From a virus: 22,095 nucleotides of DNA. A program made the position numbers and the translations under genes. This document shows, one piece after another, positions 16,437-21,889 of this stretch (within the stretch, counting starts at the first letter, position 1; the number at the start of each line of letters is the position of its first letter). The notes below the pieces were generated by a model, which was given only the letters and a program-made list of their open reading frames with translations, searched no databases and was not told the origin of the DNA. The stretch is taken from positions 1-22,095 of IMG/VR virus record IMGVR_UViG_3300042294_000235; one strand, given 5' to 3'.

Positions 16437-17117
16437 ATGACTACTGGTTTACCAGGTTCTGGTGTTATTTCTTTTGCCAATATTTCTGTAGAAATTTTAA
16501 GATCTTCTACTTCGCAAAGATCTTTGAATGATGCTGATGTTCGAACATTATTAGGAGTTCCATCTGGGCAAATAAGTATTTCTACCGCTTATGGGAAAAG
16601 ATGGGTTACACCTGGCAATAATTCGTTTAGTTATACCGGATCTACACAATATTTCTCTGTACCCAGATATGAAACTCTTACTGTTACAATAAATGCAGGG
16701 GGCGGTGGTGCAACTGGTTATTGTGGTAACGATGGATTTGCTTATGGATATTGTGGGGGGGCTGGAGCTTCTGGTGGCAATACAACTTTCTACAGTAGTA
16801 ATAACGTAATTGCAAATGGTGGTACTGGCGGAGGAGGCGGTGGTCAAGATTATTGTCCACCAAGTGGTGCTGCTGGAGGAGGTTCTGGAGGAACAGTTAC
16901 ATCAGGAGGCGGCGCTGGCGGTGGTACTGGTTGTAATTCCGGAGGCGCTGGTGGCAAAGTTGTTAAAACATGGAATTGGAATGATGCCGATGCCCCAGGT
17001 TATGGAGCATCTATTGCTATAAGTATCGGCGCAGGTGGTGGCGGTGGTGGCGGTGGCGAAAACGCACCTGCGGCCAGTGGAGGAGGTAACGGTAGCGTCT
17101 ATATTGAGTGGACTTAA
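16437..17117 (+). CDS. Glycine-rich putative receptor-binding adhesin (gp38-like)
   Basis: 226 residues. The N-terminal part (LPGSGVISFANISVEILRSS, then QRSLNDADVRTLLGVPSG, residues 5-44, and AYGKRW) is a module seen in many phage tail proteins. From residue about 86 the protein is dominated by glycine runs (NAGGGGATG, GGTGGGGGGQ, GGGAGGGTG, GAGGGGGGGGE) separated by short variable segments, and ends GSVYIEWT. T-even gp38 adhesins use polyglycine helices with intervening hypervariable loops to bind receptors; this architecture is analogous, and the gene follows the fibre gene as in T2/T6. Four cysteines (96, 106, 140, 166) are notable in a cysteine-poor region. AGGGA at 16424-16428 is the ribosome site. 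The adhesin role is inferred from composition and place. Confidence 0.72.
   Translation: MTTGLPGSGVISFANISVEILRSSTSQRSLNDADVRTLLGVPSGQISISTAYGKRWVTPGNNSFSYTGSTQYFSVPRYETLTVTINAGGGGATGYCGNDGFAYGYCGGAGASGGNTTFYSSNNVIANGGTGGGGGGQDYCPPSGAAGGGSGGTVTSGGGAGGGTGCNSGGAGGKVVKTWNWNDADAPGYGASIAISIGAGGGGGGGGENAPAASGGGNGSVYIEWT
16755..16761 (+). repeat. G7 homopolymer in the adhesin gene
   Basis: Seven consecutive G residues cover codons 107-108 and part of 109, directly after Cys106. It is the longest G run I noticed in an AT-leaning window. Slippage here would frameshift the second half of the glycine-rich protein. Confidence 0.8.
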
Positions 17118-17121
17118 ATTA

Positions 17122-17349
17122 TTATGTCTCAGTAAATTTGATCAAATCTTTTGGATCTTTGATTACAAATTTATATGGCCACTTTAAAGGTTCGCCTTCG
17201 ATAACGTGGAAAGAAATTTCTGCTTGAGCTACCAATTCCCCTTTCAAGAAGTATTCCTGAATTGCAACAGTTCCCGTAGTTGGGTTGGTTTCGGTTCTGA
17301 TGTTATAATCATCAAATTCTGGCAATTCAAAAGTTCTTGTCTTAGGCAT
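17122..17349 (-). CDS. Small opposite-strand protein of unknown function
   Basis: 75 residues (MPKTRTFELPEFDDYNIRTE...). It contains GTVAIQEYFLKGELVAQAEI and ends PYKFVIKDPKDLIKFTET, predicted to be a small beta-rich protein. It is the only gene on the minus strand in this window and converges on the adhesin gene with a 4-nt gap. Two ATG codons are adjacent (17352 and 17349); I prefer 17349 because GAGGG is then 6 nt upstream. A perfect TATAAATA on the same strand lies upstream, so it is probably expressed late despite its orientation. No known family is recognised. Confidence 0.75.
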   Translation of the reverse strand: MPKTRTFELPEFDDYNIRTETNPTTGTVAIQEYFLKGELVAQAEISFHVIEGEPLKWPYKFVIKDPKDLIKFTET

Positions 17350-17379
17350 CATTAACCCTCTTGTTGAAGCGATTTTATT

Positions 17380-17387
17380 TATTTATA
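17380..17387 (-). promoter_or_regulatory. T4-type late promoter for the minus-strand gene
   Basis: Reading the minus strand gives TATAAATA followed by AATAAAATCG. It sits 31-38 nt upstream of the ATG at 17349 in the 48-52 nt divergent spacer before the 17402 gene. It is an exact match to the T4 late octamer and in the correct orientation for the minus-strand gene. Confidence 0.7.
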
Positions 17388-17401
17388 AAGGAACATATGT
17401 T

Positions 17402-18184
17402 ATGTTTAGTTTTTTTCACAGATCTTCTGTTGTGAATATTGATTGTTTTACTTCAAATAATGACGCATACAAATTTACGCCCATCGTAAAATCAAGCAAA
17501 GCCAAACCCGAATGGTATGATAAGGTAATAAAAACGCAACCATCTAACACCAAATGGCCTCAATATAAAGTTGATGAAAACGGTGGCATAAATTTTAATT
17601 GGCACATATCGCTAAGGTCTATAAAATCTTGTCCAGGTTTCCATGATCTATATAGTCGTGGTTTTATTTTAGAAAACTGGTGTGATTTAGCTGTTAATGT
17701 TCACGAAAAAGGGTTGTCCTTTCATTATTCCAACGGTACGCCTCCGATATTGCACAATAACGATCAGGTAAATCCTGGGTTTTTGAATCATTGGTTGTTA
17801 AAGCTGAATAGCCCATGGAAAATACAAACCAAAGAAGATATTCCTTTTGCTTGTTTCGGCGCTCAATGGTCTTTGGAAAATTTTGATTTTCATATTCTTC
17901 CTGGTATGGTAAATTTTCATTACCAAACAGGAAGTAATGCGTTTTTGGCGATAAACAAAAATAGATATGATCAATTCTGTTTATCAATGGGCACTCCATT
18001 GGTCCAATTTATACCGTTGACAGATAAAAAGATCAAAATACACAATCATATTGTTACTGAAGAAGAACTTAAAACAAAAACATATAATGTCACTGGAACT
18101 TCTATGGGATGGAGGAGAACTATTTCTCTTGTGAGGCGTAATGATAAGCGAGAGAAAAAATGTCCATTTGGTTTTGGAGATTGA
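17402..18184 (+). CDS. 260-residue protein of unknown function, paired with SGNH hydrolase
   Basis: A soluble, aromatic-rich protein with many Trp, Phe and His residues: FHRSSVVNIDCFT (residues 5-17), SKAKPEWYDKV, SIKSCPGFHDLYSRGFILEN with WCDLAV, DQVNPGFLNHWLLKLNSPW and ILPGMVNFHYQTGSN; it ends RREKKCPF-like basic/Cys (KREKKCPFGFGD). I recall this motif order from hypothetical proteins in T4-like aquatic phages but cannot name an established function. There is no signal peptide or membrane helix. AAGGAA (17388-17393) is the ribosome site, partly overlapping the opposite-strand promoter. It ends one base before the hydrolase gene, so the two are probably co-translated and functionally linked. 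Conserved His/Trp/Asp could form a metal or ligand site, but that is speculation. Confidence 0.75.
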   Translation: MFSFFHRSSVVNIDCFTSNNDAYKFTPIVKSSKAKPEWYDKVIKTQPSNTKWPQYKVDENGGINFNWHISLRSIKSCPGFHDLYSRGFILENWCDLAVNVHEKGLSFHYSNGTPPILHNNDQVNPGFLNHWLLKLNSPWKIQTKEDIPFACFGAQWSLENFDFHILPGMVNFHYQTGSNAFLAINKNRYDQFCLSMGTPLVQFIPLTDKKIKIHNHIVTEEELKTKTYNVTGTSMGWRRTISLVRRNDKREKKCPFGFGD

Positions 18185-18185
18185 T

Positions 18186-18890
18186 ATGCTTTATACATTT
18201 GGCGACAGTATGACATATGGTTGGAATTTTTATAAAGAATGTTCAGAAAAAGAACGCCAATCATTGACATGGCCTGGTATACTGTCGCAAAAACTTGATA
18301 TGAAATTACAAAATTTATCATTTCCAGGCGCTAGTAATTGGCGTGCTGCGAGGATAATTCAATCATTACCATTAACCGAAGAAGATGTTGTCGTGGTCCA
18401 ATGGTCCGGGTTTGACAGAATTGAAATGGGTGTTAATCCAACTTATGAATACAAATCTACAATGGACATAGAAAACAAATACAAAATATTGGATGATACT
18501 ACAGAAGATTATGGCGTTCGTACCAAAAATATGTGTAGAACTATTCTACCACACACAACCGACGAATATAGTAAGAAATTTATGTTTCATGTATACAATA
18601 CTTTCTGGAACGAAAAATGGCATCATGAAATGTTTAAGGTGATGCTTACTAGTTCTTTGTACGCTTTACAAAAATCAAAATGTAAATTTATTATTTTTGA
18701 TGGATGGATGGTTCATTGCGATAAGAATCTATTCGGCGACGTGTTACAATATATTGTTAGAGGGACAACTATAAATAGCGTTGTTAAAGAAATATGCGGA
18801 TTGCCCCAAAGTTTAGAGTATCCCAGTTTCGAAGAACATAAAGTTATATCTGATATTATCTATGAAAATTTGGAAAAAATATATGTATAA
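18186..18890 (+). CDS. SGNH/GDSL-like hydrolase
   Basis: 234 residues. Block I is YTFGDSMTYGWNF with nucleophile Ser8. FPGASN (46-51) fits block II with Gly48. VVVQWSGFDRIE (69-80) sits at block III, where the usual GxND asparagine is not evident. PSFEEHKVISDIIYENL (213-229) carries the late His218 expected in block V. Such enzymes are esterases or deacetylases acting on acyl groups of sugars or lipids; in phages they can modify host surface polysaccharide or virion components. There is no signal peptide. I chose the ATG at 18186 since GGAGA is about 7 nt upstream and the previous stop ends at 18184. Its substrate cannot be inferred. The location next to adhesion genes suggests a receptor-related or glycan-related role. 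Confidence 0.8.
   Translation: MLYTFGDSMTYGWNFYKECSEKERQSLTWPGILSQKLDMKLQNLSFPGASNWRAARIIQSLPLTEEDVVVVQWSGFDRIEMGVNPTYEYKSTMDIENKYKILDDTTEDYGVRTKNMCRTILPHTTDEYSKKFMFHVYNTFWNEKWHHEMFKVMLTSSLYALQKSKCKFIIFDGWMVHCDKNLFGDVLQYIVRGTTINSVVKEICGLPQSLEYPSFEEHKVISDIIYENLEKIYV
18770..18777 (+). promoter_or_regulatory. Exact late promoter octamer inside the hydrolase gene
   Basis: TATAAATA lies within codons near the 3' end of the hydrolase gene, 169 nt before gp13. It could supply additional late transcripts for the neck operon, but being in coding sequence it may be chance. Confidence 0.4.
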
Positions 18891-18897
18891 AACAATT

Positions 18898-18905
18898 AAT
18901 AAATA
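18898..18905 (+). promoter_or_regulatory. Late promoter variant (AATAAATA) before gp13
   Basis: A 7 of 8 match to TATAAATA in the 48-nt intergenic gap, 41 nt before the gp13 ATG. An AGGAA ribosome site follows at 18931-18935. Confidence 0.55.
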
Positions 18906-18938
18906 GAATAAAACAGATCCACCAAAGGGTAGGAAATA

Positions 18939-19676
18939 ATGGTACCAACAACTAGAGCAGAATTTTCTGAATATTGCCTAAGAAAATTAGGTAAACCAGT
19001 CGTTGAAATCAACGTCGACGACGATCAGGTTTCAGATCGTATTGACGAAGCTCTAAGATATTATTGGGATTATCATTTTGATGGTTCTGAAAAGACCTAT
19101 TATAAAAGACAAATAGACTCAACTGATATTGCCAACAAATATATTACTCTCCCAGAGAACATAATTGGAGCGGTAAATATCTTCCCTCTTGGTTCTGCGC
19201 TTGGTTTGAATAACCTATTCAATATCCGTTACCAGATTGCACTAAACGATCTTTACACTTTGACATCAGTTTCTATGGTGCCATATTATATGGCCATGAA
19301 CCATGTTCAGTTCCTAGAACAGATGCTAGTTGGTCAGCAACCATTAAGATACAATAGACATATTAATAGACTTTACATTGACATGTCTTGGGATCAAGTT
19401 GCTGTTGGTAATTATTTGATCGTCGAAGCATATCAAATCGTAGACCCTGCAGTTTATTCTGATGCTTGGGGCGACCGTTGGTTAGGGCTTTATGCTTCTT
19501 GTCTTATTAAACAACAATGGGGTCAGAACCTTAAAAAGTTTGAAGGTATGAAAATGCCAGGTGGTCTTACATTTAATGGTCAGAAAATATACGATGAAGC
19601 CACTGCAGAGCGTGAAGCTCTTGAAAGAGAAATGATCTTCACATACTCTCTACCTTGTACGGATCTTATCGGCTGA
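18939..19676 (+). CDS. 13: Neck protein gp13 (head completion)
   Basis: 245 residues. T4 gp13 and gp14 form the neck that closes the filled head and docks the tail. Recognisable family features are TTRAEFSEYCLRKLGKPVVE near the N-terminus, DEALRYYWDYHFDGSEKTYY (about 37-56), LPENIIGAVNIFP, the aromatic-rich centre, WGDRWLGLYASCLIKQQWGQ (about 178-197), KKFEGMKMPGGLTFNGQKIYDEA and the end SLPCTDLIG. Length is close to gp13 of marine T4-like phages and shorter than T4's. The ATG at 18939 follows AGGAA. The stop TGA overlaps the ATG of the homing endonuclease (TGATG), so the inserted gene is translated by coupling. It normally precedes gp14 directly. Confidence 0.94.
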   Translation: MVPTTRAEFSEYCLRKLGKPVVEINVDDDQVSDRIDEALRYYWDYHFDGSEKTYYKRQIDSTDIANKYITLPENIIGAVNIFPLGSALGLNNLFNIRYQIALNDLYTLTSVSMVPYYMAMNHVQFLEQMLVGQQPLRYNRHINRLYIDMSWDQVAVGNYLIVEAYQIVDPAVYSDAWGDRWLGLYASCLIKQQWGQNLKKFEGMKMPGGLTFNGQKIYDEATAEREALEREMIFTYSLPCTDLIG

Positions 19677-20302
19677 TGACAGAAGCGTTCGTTTACTGCT
19701 GGACAGACAAAAAGAATAATATGTTGTACGTTGGATCTCACAAAGGTTCAGCGGATGACGGTTATGTTTGTTCAAGTAAATATATGCTCAAAGAATATAA
19801 TAAGAGACCATCAGATTTTAGCAGACAGATTATTGCAGAGGGTAATCTATCAGACATAAGAAAACTCGAAGCTAAAATTCTACAGGCTGCAAACGCCAGA
19901 TTGGATGAATCGTTTTATAATAAACACGATAATGATGGATTTTATTTCGACGGCTGGAAAAAGGGAGAGATGTCCCTTGAACACAGACAAAAGATGTCCG
20001 AGGCTAAAAAAGGCAAAAAGCTGTCAGAATCTCATCGTAAAAATATATTAAATAATAGGGTTGGTAAAAAGAACAGCGCTGAACATACAGCTGCTCTGGT
20101 CGCCTCAAGAATAGGTTCTAATCACAGCGAAGAATCAAAAAGAAAAATGAGCGAAAAAAGAAAAAATATTTCAAATCTGAAAGAACTGGCTTCAAACGCT
20201 GGGAAAAAGAGCGTGCAGGCAAGACCAGATAACTATAAACAGATTCAGTCCGAACGTATGAAACTGTGGTGGGCCGAACGCAAAAAGAAAGCGGGAGGCT
20301 AA
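19676..20302 (+). CDS. Free-standing GIY-YIG homing endonuclease with NUMOD3 repeats
   Basis: 208 residues. The N-terminal catalytic domain has VYC (6-8) as the GIY part, YVGSHKG (18-24) as the YIG part, DDGYVCSS and a downstream acidic residue in RKLEAKIL (Glu65). Residues about 97-165 hold NUMOD3-type DNA-binding repeats: SLEHRQKMSEAKKGKKLSES and further H(S/T)xE..RKMSEKRKN units. The C-terminus is very basic. Such genes make a site-specific break in phages lacking them and spread by repair, like T4 seg genes. The start ATG at 19676 overlaps the gp13 stop; a TTG further upstream at 19655 lies inside gp13 and is less likely. The last codons hold the GGGAGG that appears to serve gp14, so the gene is wired into the neck operon. 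Confidence 0.93.
   Translation: MTEAFVYCWTDKKNNMLYVGSHKGSADDGYVCSSKYMLKEYNKRPSDFSRQIIAEGNLSDIRKLEAKILQAANARLDESFYNKHDNDGFYFDGWKKGEMSLEHRQKMSEAKKGKKLSESHRKNILNNRVGKKNSAEHTAALVASRIGSNHSEESKRKMSEKRKNISNLKELASNAGKKSVQARPDNYKQIQSERMKLWWAERKKKAGG
20293..20298 (+). promoter_or_regulatory. Shine-Dalgarno site deciding the gp14 start
   Basis: GGGAGG, within the last codons of the endonuclease gene, is 5 nt before ATT at 20304. It supports initiation at ATT, because no ATG, GTG or TTG lies in the gp14 frame between the upstream in-frame stop at 20259 and 20366. Confidence 0.7.
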
Positions 20303-20303
20303 C

Positions 20304-21032
20304 ATTAGCACTAACTTCTTTTTTAACAACTTCAAAGCGTCTCAGGAGCAACTGCTTCTCGAAAATTTGATTATCGAGTCGATAAAAATATACGGACATG
20401 ACATATATTACGTTCCTCGTAAATTAAACAATTACGATGATGTGTATGGAGCGGACGATCAATCTTCTTATGAAGTAGCTTATCCTATAGAAATGTATAT
20501 TAAATCCATCGACGGGTTTAGTGGCGATCAAGAATTTCTATCTAAGTTTGGCGTTGAAATTCGCAATCAAGTTGTATTCTCTGTTGCCCGTAGAATATTT
20601 AATGAAGAAGTTGGTGAATTTACTGCTCAGGTAAGACCAAACGAAGGAGATATTATCTATTTTCCTTTGAATCAAAGAGCGTTTCAGATTAAGTATGTTA
20701 ACAAATATGAAATGTTTTATCAGCTAGGCGCACTTCAAACATGGGAAATGACTTGCGAAGTGTTTGAATATTCTGGAGAACTGTTCAATACAGGTATTCC
20801 AGAAATTGATTCTATTCAAAGAAAGAATGACACAAACATTCTGGATTGGACCATAAGAACAGAAAGTTCAAATAAAGTTGCTATTACAACTGAAGACGGC
20901 GATTATCTAGTATTAGAAAAATTCTCACTAGAACAAATATCTCCTGCTTCGGATAATGACGAAATACAAAAAGAGTCTGACATGTTTGTTGACTTCAGTT
21001 CTCTAGATCCATTTAGCGAAGGTAACATTTAA
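20304..21032 (+). CDS. 14: Neck protein gp14, apparently initiated at ATT
   Basis: 242 residues from ATT at 20304. gp14 joins gp13 in the head-tail connector. Family features are IIESIKIYGHDIYYVPRKLN (about 22-41), SIDGFSGDQEFLSKFGVEIR, the FxAQVRPNEGDIIYFPLNQ region and YVNKYEMFYQLGALQTWEMT. The first 21 residues (I/M-STNFFFNNFKASQEQLLLEN) match my memory of the N-terminus of aquatic T4-like gp14 (M-STNFF...), which places the start at 20304. Using the first conventional codon, TTG at 20367, would remove this conserved stretch. The ATT is one base after the endonuclease stop and 5 nt after GGGAGG. ATT starts are rare; the insertion of the endonuclease may have replaced the original start. 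The stop overlaps the gp15 ATG (TAATG). Confidence 0.9.
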   Translation: MSTNFFFNNFKASQEQLLLENLIIESIKIYGHDIYYVPRKLNNYDDVYGADDQSSYEVAYPIEMYIKSIDGFSGDQEFLSKFGVEIRNQVVFSVARRIFNEEVGEFTAQVRPNEGDIIYFPLNQRAFQIKYVNKYEMFYQLGALQTWEMTCEVFEYSGELFNTGIPEIDSIQRKNDTNILDWTIRTESSNKVAITTEDGDYLVLEKFSLEQISPASDNDEIQKESDMFVDFSSLDPFSEGNI

Positions 21033-21889
21033 TGTTTGGTTCACCGTTTTATTTTGGTCTTATAAGAAAATATGTAATTCTTATGGGAACCTTACTTAAT
21101 CAGATTCGTATAACCAAAACAGATTCTTCTGGTACAGTTACATCTCTAGTAAAAGTGCCTATTACATATGCACCCAAAGATAAGATGTTGGCCCGTATTA
21201 TACAGGATCCAGCACTAGACAAATCAAGTGCTGTTGCAACGTTACCCATGATTTCATTTGAAATGGGTAAAATGACTTATGATGGTACAAGAAAATTAAA
21301 CACCATTGGCAAGGTTGCTGTTAGGGATGCTACTGATGCTGATAAGTTTAAATATCAATATAATCCAGTTCCATATAATATAGACTTCAAGGTTTATGTT
21401 TATGCTAAGAATGCAGAAGATGGAACAAAGATTATTGAACAGATTCTTCCATACTTTACGCCAGATTGGACAACAACATGTAACCTAATCCCAGAGGTTA
21501 ATGTTACCATGGATATTCCAATCATATTGAATAATATCAGCTATTCTGACACTTATGAGGGCGCCTATTCTGAGAGAAGAGCTATTATTTGGCAGCTAGA
21601 TTTTGTTCTTAAAGGTTATCTTTATGGTCCTATCAAATCTTCTGGGATCATTAAATTTGTTAGAACACAATTCTATATACCTTCAACAAACACTGCCGCT
21701 GAAGGTAAGGGTGTGACCCCAATGGCAGAAAAGATAACAGTTCAACCTGGATTAGACGCTAATGGTAACCCTATAAATTACTTTGGTGGTCCAAACGCCA
21801 ATACAGGAACTGTTCCTTATATTGAAGTAAATTCTGATGATGATTATGGTTTCATAACTCAAATCTACAACACTGATGAGATTGAATGA
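21032..21889 (+). CDS. 15: Tail sheath stabiliser / completion protein gp15
   Basis: 285 residues. T4 gp15 forms the hexamer at the top of the contractile tail and binds the neck and sheath. Landmarks are MFGSPFYFGLIRKYVILMGT at the N-terminus, VPITYAPKDKMLARI (about 43-57), a LPMISFEM segment, QYNPVPYNIDFKVYVYAKNA followed by IIEQILPYFTPDW (about 110-152), NVTMDIPIILN and ERRAIIWQLDFVLKGYLYGP. These follow the order of T4 gp15 (MFGYFY..., VPITYAS, VEQILPYFQP, RRRIEWSL). The start at 21032 is preferred over the internal ATG near 21083 because it retains the family MFG terminus. The end overlaps the gp16 start by ATGA. Confidence 0.95.
   Translation: MFGSPFYFGLIRKYVILMGTLLNQIRITKTDSSGTVTSLVKVPITYAPKDKMLARIIQDPALDKSSAVATLPMISFEMGKMTYDGTRKLNTIGKVAVRDATDADKFKYQYNPVPYNIDFKVYVYAKNAEDGTKIIEQILPYFTPDWTTTCNLIPEVNVTMDIPIILNNISYSDTYEGAYSERRAIIWQLDFVLKGYLYGPIKSSGIIKFVRTQFYIPSTNTAAEGKGVTPMAEKITVQPGLDANGNPINYFGGPNANTGTVPYIEVNSDDDYGFITQIYNTDEIE

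Noticed and set aside
17136-17147. Terminator between convergent genes
   Set aside because: ATTTGATCAAAT is a perfect 12-nt palindrome but leaves no loop, is AT-rich and lies in the coding sequence of the minus-strand gene.
17694-17999. 101-codon minus-strand open frame inside the 260-residue gene
   Set aside because: No ribosome site, low-complexity composition and full overlap with a better frame; unlike 17122-17349 it has no upstream promoter motif.
20280-20304. Programmed +1 frameshift joining the endonuclease to gp14
   Set aside because: There is an A-rich stretch (AAAAAG) and a Shine-Dalgarno near the stop, but slippage at GGC-TAA gives poor re-pairing and a large basic fusion on a neck protein is unlikely. 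ATT initiation explains the N-terminus more simply.
20367-20369. TTG as start of gp14
   Set aside because: It would remove about 21 residues that look family-typical (STNFF...), and has no good ribosome site at the right distance.
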